Part shown: positions 33,348-42,405 of the stretch, piece after piece | How positions within the stretch are numbered: position 1 is the first letter of the stretch | Layout: each line of letters begins with the position of its first letter | From: Lutimonas halocynthiae | GTDB taxonomy: Bacteria > Bacteroidota > Bacteroidia > Flavobacteriales > Flavobacteriaceae | Length of the DNA: 64,000 bases | Reading direction: 5' to 3' | Assembly: GCF_030409835.1 (NCBI RefSeq) | Contig: NZ_JAUFQO010000003.1 | Coordinates: 124,001 to 188,000 of the forward strand | The notes under the pieces: generated by a model | What the model was told of the DNA's origin: nothing | Database searches by the model: none | Seen by the model: the letters and a program-made list of their open reading frames with translations, nothing else | Made by a program: the position numbers and the translations under genes

Positions 33348-34079
33348 TTAGATTTGCACATGAAGTGTAATTGGTAATGTATATGATACTCCCACAGGCA
33401 TTCCTCTTTGTTTTCCTGGGGTTAGATTAGGAAGCATATTAACAACACGTAAAGCTTCTTTTTCTAATCTTGCATGGGGGCCTCTGGCTCTTGCATCTGA
33501 GATTTTTCCTGTTTTATCAATCTTAAAAATGACATAGACTTTCTTTTTTCCAGGAGATAGTCCTAAATCTTGTGATAAGCCTGTGTTATAATTTTTGCTA
33601 ACGTGTTGTGTTATTTTCTCTTGTAAACACTTTTTTTTCTGTTCTTTAGTTCCTTTGCAACCTGGATAAACTGGTGGATCTTCAATAATAGAGAACGGAA
33701 TATCTTGTTCTATTTGTTCTTCCTCAACTACCTCATCGATGTCATCCATTTGAACTACTTCAACGTACTCAGATTCATCAGTTTCAGTAGATTCTAAAAT
33801 TGTTTCCTCAATTTCTTGCTCATCTGCTACGATTTCAATTACCTCGGGAGCAGGAGGTGGAGGTGGTGGTGGTTTTACTTCAAGAATCCTTTCAGTTATT
33901 GGGATTTCGAATATTTCCTCTTCCTGGATATTCATTGCGCTTAATTCGCTGACAGTTCGATCAAAAGTTTTCCATTCTATAGCGATGTAGATGATAACTA
34001 ATGACAATAATAAGCCTAGCTGAAAAAATATTTTGCTGTAGGCTCCAATTTGGGCTTTTTGTGATTTTTTAGCTAACAT
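33348..34079 (-). CDS. TonB-family energy transducer
   Basis: The 243-residue protein has an N-terminal cytoplasmic tail, one membrane helix (IFFQLGLLLSLVIIYIAIEW), a periplasmic spacer with the proline run EVKPPPPPPPAPEV followed by an acidic stretch, and a C-terminal TonB fold: DPPVYPGCKGTKEQKKKCLQ, VYVIFKIDKTGKISDARARG and GMPVGVSYTLPITLHVQI. It passes energy from ExbB/ExbD to outer-membrane receptors; those partners are not in the window. Its gene ends at a good intrinsic terminator on the minus strand (33302-33272). Confidence 0.92.
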   Translation of the reverse strand: MLAKKSQKAQIGAYSKIFFQLGLLLSLVIIYIAIEWKTFDRTVSELSAMNIQEEEIFEIPITERILEVKPPPPPPPAPEVIEIVADEQEIEETILESTETDESEYVEVVQMDDIDEVVEEEQIEQDIPFSIIEDPPVYPGCKGTKEQKKKCLQEKITQHVSKNYNTGLSQDLGLSPGKKKVYVIFKIDKTGKISDARARGPHARLEKEALRVVNMLPNLTPGKQRGMPVGVSYTLPITLHVQI

Positions 34080-34472
34080 GACGGTTAAATTTAATGTTAG
34101 GATAAAATTAGTATCAATTGAAGTGTCAAATCATGATAATTGTCACTTTAATAATTTTTCCGTGTATTTATTGTAATATTCATATTCAATATCGTTTTCG
34201 TAATAAAAGAATCATTTATATGATAATTAGGGAGGTAATTTTCGGAATATTATAACTTTTGATAACACCTTATTATTGACTAAGAACTGATTGCTTTTAT
34301 GCTCCGGATAAAGAAGGCTGATCTGCTGTTTTAAAAAGATATTTTTAACAGTTTCAGGCAATATTCATGAGAAGATAATTGCAGAATTAACAAAATAAAC
34401 TGTAACAAATGAATTGGTTTTGTCGTCTATAATTGAAAGAGCCTCTTTAACTCCAAAAGATTAATTTGACCC
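34080..34472. other. Gene-free 393-base intergenic region
   Basis: Divergent region between the tonB gene (minus strand) and the ABC permease operon (plus strand). No gene, tRNA or strong repeat was seen. A short imperfect hairpin is present at 34326-34351 (CTGTT...AACAG with A and T runs) without a clear terminator context. It should contain two promoters, but no sequence there matches TAnnTTTG convincingly. Confidence 0.6.
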
Positions 34473-35723
34473 ATGTTTGATATAGATCGCTGGCAAGAAA
34501 TTTTTGATACCATTGCTAAGAATAAGCTTCGAACTTTTCTTACTGGTCTGTCTGTGGCTTCAGGTATTTTTATACTTGTCATTCTTTTAGGTTTTGGTAG
34601 GGGGATGGAAAATGGAATAAGAAAAGAATTTGAAGGAGATGCTACGAATCTCTTATATATATGGACGCAAACCACTACTAAAGAATATAAAGGCTTAAAT
34701 CCTGGCAGGAGAATACATTTGAATAATGAAAACTACGAGCATATTATTGCTGCCAATGGAGATAAAATTGAATACAGATCAGGTGTATTTCGCGTTCCAT
34801 TTGGTACTACAGTAAATTATAAAAATGAATCAGTAAGTTATGGTGTGTGGGGTGTTCATCCCGATTACCAGCAAATTGAGAATGAAAGTATGGTTTCTGG
34901 CAGGTTTATAGATCAGATGGACCTTGATCAAAACACGAAGGTTGTTGTGATTAGTAACAAGATTAAGCGTGAGCTATTAAATAAAGTTGAAGATCCATTG
35001 ACAGAATACCTGCAAATTTCTGGGATTAATTTTAAAATTATTGGTGTTTACAGTGATGCCGCAGGAGAGAGAGAAGAAGACAGGGTCTTTGTTCCTTTTA
35101 CTACAGCTCAGGGTGTTTTTAATGGTGCAGACCGCATCAATAATCTTGCTTTCACGATGAAACCTGAGAAGGATTTTGAAACAGCTGTGAAAGAATCTTT
35201 GCGCTTTGCTGAAGAAATAAAGCAATATTTAAAAGAGACGCATAAAATATCTCCTGATGATGATGCTGCAGTTCACGTAAACAATGTAATTGAAGACACA
35301 AAGCGGTTTTATACCTTGACAAGTAGTATAGCATTCTTTTTCTGGTTTGTGGGTATTTGTACAATTATAGCAGGTGTTGTTGGTGTTAGTAATATAATGA
35401 TGATCATTGTGAAAGATAGAACCAGAGAAATTGGTATAAGAAAAGCACTGGGAGCTAAACCTTGGTCAATTATCGGTATGATTTTGCAGGAATCTATTTT
35501 TGTAACGGCAGTTTCAGGATTTGCCGGTTTAATATTTAGTATGGGACTACTTGAAATTGTAGGTCCAAACATTGAAGTGGATTATGTGTTGAATCCGTCA
35601 GTGGATTTTTCTATTGCGATGACCATGGTTGTTGTATTGATTGTTGCGGGCGCTTTGGCTGGGTTTATTCCTGCTTGGAGAGCCGCTAATATACAGCCGA
35701 TAGAGGCATTAAGAGATGAATAA
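34473..35723 (+). CDS. MacB-type ABC transporter permease, first of pair
   Basis: The 416-residue protein has the MacB-type layout: one N-terminal helix (LTGLSVASGIFILVILLGFG), a periplasmic domain of about 250 residues, and three C-terminal helices (IAFFFWFVGICTIIAGVVGV, AVSGFAGLIFSMGLLEIVGP, VLIVAGALAGFIPAWRAANI) ending with PIEALRDE. The coupling loop GIRKALGAKPWSIIGMILQE contacts an ATPase. Next, 11 bases away, is a second permease with the same fold; together they form a heterodimer. No ATPase is adjacent, unlike most such operons. Confidence 0.9.
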   Translation: MFDIDRWQEIFDTIAKNKLRTFLTGLSVASGIFILVILLGFGRGMENGIRKEFEGDATNLLYIWTQTTTKEYKGLNPGRRIHLNNENYEHIIAANGDKIEYRSGVFRVPFGTTVNYKNESVSYGVWGVHPDYQQIENESMVSGRFIDQMDLDQNTKVVVISNKIKRELLNKVEDPLTEYLQISGINFKIIGVYSDAAGEREEDRVFVPFTTAQGVFNGADRINNLAFTMKPEKDFETAVKESLRFAEEIKQYLKETHKISPDDDAAVHVNNVIEDTKRFYTLTSSIAFFFWFVGICTIIAGVVGVSNIMMIIVKDRTREIGIRKALGAKPWSIIGMILQESIFVTAVSGFAGLIFSMGLLEIVGPNIEVDYVLNPSVDFSIAMTMVVVLIVAGALAGFIPAWRAANIQPIEALRDE

Positions 35724-35734
35724 AGACAAGCGTT

Positions 35735-36994
35735 ATGTTTAATAGAGATAAATGGAATGAAATTCTTGAAGTACTGACCACCAACTGGTGGAGGACGCTA
35801 TTGACTGCGTTTGGGGTTTTCTGGGGGATTTTCATTTTGATTCTTTTACTAGCTGCCGGGAAAGGTCTTGAAAACGGGATTAGGCAAGACTTTGGGGATA
35901 TAGCGACTAATACTATGTTTATGTGGACCCAACCTGTAAGTAAATCATATCAGGGTATGCCTAAAGGGAGAAATTTCAGTTACGATCTTGATGATGTTCG
36001 CGATATTAGAAACAATGTAGATAATCTGCGATTTGTTTCTCCACGAAACCAGCTTGGCGGTTTTAGAGGAGGAGGTAACGTGATTAGAGGCTTGAATTCT
36101 GGAGCTTTCGATATTTATGGAGATTATCCGGAAATTATCAAACAAGAACCAATGAATATCGTTGAAGGACGATTTATTAATTATAATGACATAGACGATA
36201 AAAGAAAAGTAGCCATTATTGGTCGAGGGGTGGAAACTAGTTTATATGAAGACGGCGAAGAAGTATTGGGTAGTTATATCAAGATCAATGGCGTAAATTT
36301 TATGGTTATTGGAGTGTACACCAAGAAAAGTGGAGGAGGAGATAGCGAGCGACAACAGAAACAAATTTTTGTTCCCTTTACAGCCTTTTCACAGGCTTTT
36401 AATCGTGGAGATAAAGTTGGTTGGATGGCCATAACAGCAATGGATGGCACACCCATAACTGATATAAAACAAAGTATTTTTGACATCGTTAAAAATAATC
36501 ATAAGATTCATCCGGAAGACGAGAGAGCAGTTGGTCATTTTGATCTTTTTGCGCAGTTCAATAGAGTGGAAAGCCTGTTTATGGCTTTGAAAGTTATCGC
36601 ATATTTTGTTGGAATACTTGTTTTGCTTTCCGGAGTAATTGGTGTAAGTAATATTATGCTGATTGTGGTCAAGGAACGAACAAATGAAATCGGAATAAGA
36701 AGGGCCTTAGGTGCTTCGCCAGGAAAAATAAGGAATCAGATTTTGACGGAATCTGTTTTTCTTACGATCATTTCGGGTATGGCTGGAATCGTTTTTGGAG
36801 CCACCCTCATCTTTGGGTTGAATTATGCTTTAGATATGATGGATCCAATTGATATGTTCGCCAATCCAAGTGTGAATTTAGGGGTAGTGACTATTGCATT
36901 AACTATTTTGATCATTTCTGGATTATTTGCTGGATTGATCCCAGCACAAACAGCTATTAAATTAAGGCCTATTGAGGCTCTTAGAACTGAATAA
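35735..36994 (+). CDS. MacB-type ABC transporter permease, second of pair
   Basis: The 419-residue protein repeats the architecture of the first permease: N-terminal helix (LTAFGVFWGIFILILLLAAG), periplasmic domain, and C-terminal helices including VKERTNEIGIRRALGASPGK as coupling loop and IPAQTAIKLRPIEALRTE at the end. It is 11 bases downstream of the first copy and 23 bases upstream of the adaptor gene. The ATPase needed to drive the dimer is not here, so it must be encoded elsewhere or shared. Confidence 0.9.
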   Translation: MFNRDKWNEILEVLTTNWWRTLLTAFGVFWGIFILILLLAAGKGLENGIRQDFGDIATNTMFMWTQPVSKSYQGMPKGRNFSYDLDDVRDIRNNVDNLRFVSPRNQLGGFRGGGNVIRGLNSGAFDIYGDYPEIIKQEPMNIVEGRFINYNDIDDKRKVAIIGRGVETSLYEDGEEVLGSYIKINGVNFMVIGVYTKKSGGGDSERQQKQIFVPFTAFSQAFNRGDKVGWMAITAMDGTPITDIKQSIFDIVKNNHKIHPEDERAVGHFDLFAQFNRVESLFMALKVIAYFVGILVLLSGVIGVSNIMLIVVKERTNEIGIRRALGASPGKIRNQILTESVFLTIISGMAGIVFGATLIFGLNYALDMMDPIDMFANPSVNLGVVTIALTILIISGLFAGLIPAQTAIKLRPIEALRTE

Positions 36995-37017
36995 AACAAC
37001 ATTGAAATAATAAAAAC

Positions 37018-38118
37018 ATGAAGAAGTCAGTAACCATTTTTATCTTAGTATTTATCCTATTTACTTTTGGAGGTGCTATGTATTATTTGTATTCCAAAAA
37101 TCAAGAAGACCCGGTGGTTTACAATACTGAAAAACCAACGAATCAAACTATTGTAAAGAAAACTGTTGCTACGGGAAGTATTTTACCGCTTGAGGAAGTG
37201 ATCATCAAGCCCAATATTTCAGGAATTATTGAAGAAATATATGTAGAAGGGGGAGATTTGGTAAAAGCAAATGATTTGATCGCCAAAATAAAGGTTGTAC
37301 CTAATCTGGCCGCTTTAAATCAGGCACAGAATTCAATAGAAACGGCACAAATCGCCCTGAATGATGAGAAAAGACGGTATGAAAGACAAGTTGGGTTGTT
37401 TGACAAAGGTGTGATTTCTAAGGAGGAAATGGAAAGAGCAGAAGTGAGTTATAAACAATCTCAACAGTCATATTCTGCTGCAATGAAGAATTATGATATT
37501 GTTAAAACCGGATCTACTAAAGGTTTGGGTAATTCGGCTAATACACTTATAAGATCTACAGTTTCCGGAATGGTCTTGGAAATGCCTGTTGAGGTTGGAA
37601 ACCAGGTTATTTTGAGTAATAATTTTAATGAAGGTACAACAATTGCCACGCTGGCGGATGTTAACAGGATGATATTTGAAGGAAAAGTTGACGAATCTGA
37701 AGTAGGAAAAATTAAAGAAGGATACCCTTTAGAAATAACGGTAGGGGCGATAGAGAATAACACCTTTGATGCCGTACTTGATTATATAGCTCCAAAAGGA
37801 AAGCTTGAGAATGGTGCGATTCAGTTTGAAATAAAAGGGACGCTTCACAAATCGGATACTACATTTATAAGAGCGGGATTAAGTGCCAATGCTTCAATAA
37901 TATTGGCAAGAGCTGACAGTGTTTTATCAATTAAGGAAGCTTTGGTTCAATTTGATGAAGAATCGAAAAAACCTTTTGTTGAGGTGAAAACAGGTGAAAA
38001 GGAATTTGAAAGAAGAGATATTACTCTTGGGATAAGTGATGGATTGAATGTTGAAGTAAAAGAAGGTCTTACAGAGGAAGATGAGATTAAAGTTTGGAAT
38101 AAGATCAAAGATTTATAA
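37018..38118 (+). CDS. MacA-type periplasmic adaptor (HlyD family)
   Basis: The 366-residue protein has a membrane helix (SVTIFILVFILFTFGGAMYY), a biotinyl-lipoyl domain (GIIEEIYVEGGDLVKANDLI), an alpha-hairpin (EKRRYERQVGLFDKGVISKE), and the beta-barrel (ATLADVNRMIFEGKVDESEV). It connects the MacB-like permeases to an outer-membrane channel, for export of peptides, lipids or antibiotics. An intrinsic terminator follows at 38136-38170. No TolC gene is in this operon. Confidence 0.92.
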   Translation: MKKSVTIFILVFILFTFGGAMYYLYSKNQEDPVVYNTEKPTNQTIVKKTVATGSILPLEEVIIKPNISGIIEEIYVEGGDLVKANDLIAKIKVVPNLAALNQAQNSIETAQIALNDEKRRYERQVGLFDKGVISKEEMERAEVSYKQSQQSYSAAMKNYDIVKTGSTKGLGNSANTLIRSTVSGMVLEMPVEVGNQVILSNNFNEGTTIATLADVNRMIFEGKVDESEVGKIKEGYPLEITVGAIENNTFDAVLDYIAPKGKLENGAIQFEIKGTLHKSDTTFIRAGLSANASIILARADSVLSIKEALVQFDEESKKPFVEVKTGEKEFERRDITLGISDGLNVEVKEGLTEEDEIKVWNKIKDL

Positions 38119-38135
38119 AATCGGGTTATAAATAA

Positions 38136-38170
38136 TAAAGCTGGAACCTTGAGGGTAAGTTCCAGCTTTA
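38136..38170 (+). terminator. Intrinsic terminator after the MacA-type gene
   Basis: Inverted repeat TAAAGCTGGAAC (38136-38147) and GTTCCAGCTTTA (38159-38170), 12-bp stem with an 11-base loop. It lies between this operon and the convergent gene ending at 38192 and could serve both strands. Confidence 0.7.
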
Positions 38171-38191
38171 TAGCGCTATTTTAATTGGTTG

Positions 38192-38959
38192 TTAGTTTCC
38201 GCTCATAAAAGCGTTATATTCTTGAATTTCGTCCCAGCTGTTCGAAAATGTTTCAGACATCCCTTTATCAAAGGCATACCAAGAATCTTCTCCGTTTACT
38301 TTTAGGAAATGTTCCTTGAAGTTGTCTTTTTTATCATATTCTGCCCAGTTTTTCATAAATCCAACAGTGGCCATATGTCTGCCTACTTTATATCCCTGTC
38401 TGAATTCATTGTAATAAAGGCCCCATGGATTATCACCATCCATGTCTTTGACTGCATTACTAATTTGTTTAAACAGGTGATCAATTTGATAACCTTGCCC
38501 TTTATGTACTTCAAAAACTCTGATATGGAGAATCTGATATGGTGGCGTTTCAGGCGTTATCATGCTTACGTTGGATACTTTTTCATCTTGTTTCCAGTAT
38601 TCGCCCATGCTAATTTTTTTGATATTTGGCATTACATTATCTCGCCAGTCTTCGTCATGTCCGCCGTCAGAAGGTCTGTTATCAAAATGTGAATAGTTCA
38701 AAGGACCCATTCGCCAAACCAGCTTTCCGGTATTTGGTCCTGAGACTACATTATACACATTTGCTGTATACGGCCCTTCATTGTGATACTTTTTATTGTG
38801 TTTAGACATGGCTTCGCCCAAAGCCTTTAATTTGGTGTTGTCAGGAGTTAGATAAAAACTCTCCCACATGGCATAACTTTCTTCTTGAGCCTGAATCGCG
38901 GCAACTGGACCTAATAAGAATAGGGTCATCAAGAAAAACATAAGTACTTTTTTGTTCAT
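38192..38959 (-). CDS. Secreted protein of unknown function, ferredoxin-like fold possible
   Basis: The 255-residue protein has a signal peptide (MNKKVLMFFLMTLFLLGPVA, then IQAQ). The mature part is rich in Tyr, Trp and Asn: ESYAMWESFYLTPDNTKLKA, NEGPYTANVYNVVSGPNTGK and LVWRMGPLNYSHFDNRPSDG, then TVGFMKNWAEYDKKDN. Two repeated segments of about 110 residues, each beginning with a strand and ending in an 'xFW' or 'YAFDKG' pattern, suggest two dimeric alpha/beta-barrel-type domains. No catalytic residues stand out. It is probably monocistronic. Confidence 0.5.
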   Translation of the reverse strand: MNKKVLMFFLMTLFLLGPVAAIQAQEESYAMWESFYLTPDNTKLKALGEAMSKHNKKYHNEGPYTANVYNVVSGPNTGKLVWRMGPLNYSHFDNRPSDGGHDEDWRDNVMPNIKKISMGEYWKQDEKVSNVSMITPETPPYQILHIRVFEVHKGQGYQIDHLFKQISNAVKDMDGDNPWGLYYNEFRQGYKVGRHMATVGFMKNWAEYDKKDNFKEHFLKVNGEDSWYAFDKGMSETFSNSWDEIQEYNAFMSGN

Positions 38960-39198
38960 GATAATTTGGTTTTAGTTAAATTGAAAATACAATAGGAAGT
39001 AATAGATAAAAGGTTTGGATAGTTGTTACCGATTAATTCCAGTAATTTCTTGCTAAATAAAAGAAGATATAGGTATTTTGAAAATGATTTGGGACGAAAC
39101 GACCAAAATATAGTCCGCAGACCTATATTTATTTACCGAGCGGATATATAAGCAATGTTAGCGTTGGGAGTATTAAACCAGAAAAGGTCAAATATCAC

Positions 39199-39333
39199 TT
39201 AGAGTTTTGGGCAATTTCCACAATTGAATTTCCCTTTCTTCTTATATTTTTTACAACATTTTGTCTTCTTTTGAGCTATATCCATGTCGATATAGTTATA
39301 ATCAAAAACAGTATAAAGCAGTGTTGAGGCCAT
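39199..39333 (-). CDS. Very small cysteine-rich basic protein (44 residues)
   Basis: The minus-strand frame starts at an ATG complement at 39333: MASTLLYTVFDYNYIDMDIA, then QKKTKCCKKYKKKGKFNCGN and CPKL. The CC, then C..C arrangement in a Lys-rich segment suggests a small metal-binding or nucleic-acid-interacting protein; I have seen similar CCKKYKKKGK-type mini-proteins in Bacteroidota but cannot name a family. A good promoter precedes it (TTTG at 39405-39402, 18 bases, TACATTTG at 39383-39376). An internal start at the second Met (MDIAQKK) is possible. Confidence 0.6.
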   Translation of the reverse strand: MASTLLYTVFDYNYIDMDIAQKKTKCCKKYKKKGKFNCGNCPKL

Positions 39334-39375
39334 TTTAATTCCTTATTCTTATTTAAACTAATTCTAAATAAAGAG

Positions 39376-39405
39376 CAAATGTAAATAATAAATTGGTCAT
39401 TCAAA
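39376..39405 (-). promoter_or_regulatory. Bacteroidota-type promoter of the small Cys-rich gene
   Basis: Read on the minus strand: TTTG at 39405-39402, a spacer of 18 bases, and TACATTTG at 39383-39376 (consensus TAnnTTTG). The predicted leader is about 35 bases to the ATG. The match and spacing are good, and support this small gene being real. Confidence 0.6.
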
Positions 39406-39598
39406 CTGATTAAAGTCATTTTTATGTTTTTTTAACAATCAAAATTGACTTGATTTTCTGCTTGAGAATTGAAGTAAATAATACTTAGATGTTTCAAAGA
39501 TACTAGTGTCTTATCAGGCAATGTTACATCTCTTTACGAGCAATGCAATGAAATATGATATTTATCATTTTTTTTAGAGGTATTTTATCAAAACATCT

Positions 39599-39606
39599 TA
39601 TTTTTG
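39599..39606 (+). promoter_or_regulatory. Possible -7 promoter box of sucA
   Basis: TATTTTTG matches TAnnTTTG and lies 34 bases before the ATG of the 2-oxoglutarate dehydrogenase gene. No clear TTG at -33 was found, so the assignment is tentative. Confidence 0.35.
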
Positions 39607-39640
39607 TCAATCATTCCTTACAAATTGAAAGAATTTATAA

Positions 39641-42382
39641 ATGGATAGGTTTTCGTTTTTGAATACTGTACACACAGGTTTTATTGAAGAATTGTACCAA
39701 CAATATCTTAAGAATCCTGATACTGTTGAACCAAGTTGGAAGAGTTTTTTTCAAGGTTATGACCTTGCAAATTCTGATTATTCGCTGGAACCAGATGAAG
39801 AAGATATAGAGATACCACAGCAGGTATATAAAGAGTTTAAAGTCATTGAATTGATTAATGGCTATAGGACCAGGGGCCATTTGTTTACAAAAACCAATCC
39901 TGTTCGTAACAGACGTCAATACAGCCCTACATTGGCGCTTGAGAATTTTGGTTTAGGAAAGGATGACCTGAATACGATTTTTAATGCAGGTAGTATCTTA
40001 GGCTTACAGCCGTCTAAATTAAGTGAAATTGTAAATCATTTAGAGCGTATATATTGTGATTCAATTGGGATAGAATACATGTTTATTAGAAATCCTGAAG
40101 AGATTCAGTGGTGGCAGGATAAACTGAATGCAAATGATAACCATCCAAATTACGAAGCCAGTACTAAAAAGTATATACTTTCGAAATTAAATCAGGCTGT
40201 TACTTTTGAGCAATTTCTTCAGACCAAATATGTAGGGCAAAAGAGATTTTCGCTTGAAGGAGGTGAAACATTGATTCCTGCTTTAGGAGGTCTCTTTAGA
40301 ATCGCGGCTGAAAAATTTGACGTAGACGAGTTTGTTTTGGGTATGGCACATCGAGGTAGGTTAAACACCTTGGTTAATATTTTTAGAAAGCCAATTCGAG
40401 AATTGTTTAATGAGTTCGACGGAAAGGATTATGCCGAAGATGATTTTGATGGGGATGTTAAATACCACCTGGGCTCTACAATTAAGAAAACGCTTAAAAG
40501 CAATAAGCAAATTACAATGAATCTGGTTCCTAACCCGTCTCACTTAGAAACAGTGGGTGCAGTGGCTGAAGGAATTGCCAGAGCAAAAATAGAAGAAGAT
40601 TATAATGGAGATTCCTCCAAAATACTTCCGGTAGTAGTGCATGGAGATGCGGCTGTTGCTGGTCAGGGAATTGTTTATGAACTTATCCAAATGAGTAAAT
40701 TAAAAGGTTACTCAACCGGCGGGACCGTTCACATTGTGGTGAATAATCAAATTGGATTTACAACCAATTATTTGGATGCAAGGTCAAGTACTTATTGTAC
40801 TGATGTTGCAAAAGTTACTTTATCTCCTGTTTTACACGTTAATGCTGATGATGTAGAGGCGGTTACACATGCGGTTTTGATGGCATTGGATTTCCGAATG
40901 AAATTTAAAAGGGATATATTCATCGATCTTCTAGGTTATAGAAAATATGGCCATAATGAAGGTGATGAGCCAAGATTTACACAGCCACTTCTCTATAAGG
41001 CCATCTCGAAACAGCCTAATCCAAGAGATATTTATAATGACAAACTGATAAAAGAAGGAGTCATTGATCAGGAATACTTACCAAATTTGATCCAGGAGTA
41101 TAAAGATTTATTGGAAAAAGAATTTAACAGGTCTAAAGATGATTCAGCAACCAAGGTAAACCCATTCATGGCTAACGTTTGGAGCGGATTCATGCATCAG
41201 GATTTAGATGGCTTGTTGTTAAGTGTAGGGACGAAATATCCTAAATCACGACTTGAAAAAATTGCAAAAATAGTTTCAACCGTTCCTGAAGGGGTAAAAC
41301 TTTTAAGGAAAGCAGAGCGGATTTTAAAAGATCGCTCTAAAATGGTTTTTGAAACCAATAAGATGGATTGGAGTATGGGCGAGATTTTCGCCTTTGGTAG
41401 TTTGTTGGAAGAAGGGTTTAATGTTAGAATTTCAGGTCAGGATGTAGAGAGAGGAACTTTTTCTCACAGGCATGCTATCTTAAGGGATGAAATTTCATCT
41501 GAAAAAGTGAATTTGTTAAATACCAATCCAAAGAATAAAGGTGTGATGAGTATTTATAACTCCTCATTATCTGAATATGGTGTACTAGGATTTGACTATG
41601 GTTATGCTATGGCTGCCCCAAATACTTTAACAATATGGGAAGCTCAGTTTGGAGATTTTGGTAACGGTGCGCAAATCATGTTCGATCAGTACATTTCGGC
41701 TGCAGAAGATAAATGGAAGCAGCAAAACGGAATCGTGATTCTTTTACCTCATGGATATGAGGGGCAAGGATCTGAACATTCATCTGCAAGAATTGAACGC
41801 TTTCTTCAGCTTTGTGCCAATGATAATATGACGGTGGCAAATTGCACAAACCCGGCTAACTTTTTTCATTTGTTAAGAAGGCAAATGAAAAGAAATTTCA
41901 GGAAGCCATTAGTGGTTTTTACACCTAAAAGTTTACTAAGACATGCACAAGCCGTTTCAGAATTGAAAGATTTCACTGAAGGTGAATTCCAGGAAGTAAT
42001 CGATGATACGGTATCTGCTAAGGAGGTAAAACGTGTGGTGTTTTGTAGTGGTAAGTTTTATTATGACCTTTTGGAAGAAAGAAAGCAAAATGGTCGCAAT
42101 GATGTTGCCTTGGTAAGACTGGAACAGTTATTTCCGCTTCATGAAGAAAAAATTGAAAAAGTAATTGCCAGATATGAGAATGCTGAAGATCATGTATGGG
42201 CCCAGGAAGAACCTCGAAATATGGGTGCTTGGAGTTTTATGCTTCAACGTTTTGAAATGAAGCGTCTTATAGTGAGATCTCGAAAATATTATTCGGTGCC
42301 GGCAGCTGGCTCATCCACTCGTTTTAAAAAGAGACATCGAAGAGTCATTGAAAGTGTATTTGATAATAAAACAACAATATAA
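39641..42382 (+). CDS. sucA: 2-oxoglutarate dehydrogenase E1 component
   Basis: The 913-residue protein matches the thiamine-diphosphate E1 subunit of the TCA-cycle complex. Visible markers: the N-terminal FIEELYQQYLKNPDTVEPSW typical of SucA, AHRGRLNTLVNI, GDAAVAGQGIVYE and VNNQIGFTT (thiamine-diphosphate and metal site), HNEGDEPRFTQP, and LLPHGYEGQGSEHSSARIER in the C-terminal domain. It decarboxylates 2-oxoglutarate and reductively succinylates the lipoyl group of E2. The E2 gene follows after 23 bases, so this is the usual sucAB operon; the E3 gene is not in the window. Confidence 0.97.
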   Translation: MDRFSFLNTVHTGFIEELYQQYLKNPDTVEPSWKSFFQGYDLANSDYSLEPDEEDIEIPQQVYKEFKVIELINGYRTRGHLFTKTNPVRNRRQYSPTLALENFGLGKDDLNTIFNAGSILGLQPSKLSEIVNHLERIYCDSIGIEYMFIRNPEEIQWWQDKLNANDNHPNYEASTKKYILSKLNQAVTFEQFLQTKYVGQKRFSLEGGETLIPALGGLFRIAAEKFDVDEFVLGMAHRGRLNTLVNIFRKPIRELFNEFDGKDYAEDDFDGDVKYHLGSTIKKTLKSNKQITMNLVPNPSHLETVGAVAEGIARAKIEEDYNGDSSKILPVVVHGDAAVAGQGIVYELIQMSKLKGYSTGGTVHIVVNNQIGFTTNYLDARSSTYCTDVAKVTLSPVLHVNADDVEAVTHAVLMALDFRMKFKRDIFIDLLGYRKYGHNEGDEPRFTQPLLYKAISKQPNPRDIYNDKLIKEGVIDQEYLPNLIQEYKDLLEKEFNRSKDDSATKVNPFMANVWSGFMHQDLDGLLLSVGTKYPKSRLEKIAKIVSTVPEGVKLLRKAERILKDRSKMVFETNKMDWSMGEIFAFGSLLEEGFNVRISGQDVERGTFSHRHAILRDEISSEKVNLLNTNPKNKGVMSIYNSSLSEYGVLGFDYGYAMAAPNTLTIWEAQFGDFGNGAQIMFDQYISAAEDKWKQQNGIVILLPHGYEGQGSEHSSARIERFLQLCANDNMTVANCTNPANFFHLLRRQMKRNFRKPLVVFTPKSLLRHAQAVSELKDFTEGEFQEVIDDTVSAKEVKRVVFCSGKFYYDLLEERKQNGRNDVALVRLEQLFPLHEEKIEKVIARYENAEDHVWAQEEPRNMGAWSFMLQRFEMKRLIVRSRKYYSVPAAGSSTRFKKRHRRVIESVFDNKTTI

Positions 42383-42405
42383 TATCATTATAAATAAGAA
42401 ATAAA

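Larger units (their letters stand above)
39334..39640. other. 307-base intergenic region upstream of sucA and the small Cys-rich gene
   Basis: Contains the minus-strand promoter of the small Cys-rich gene (39376-39405) and a possible plus-strand -7 box (TATTTTTG) at 39599-39606 serving sucA. No other gene, repeat or RNA was seen. Confidence 0.6.
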
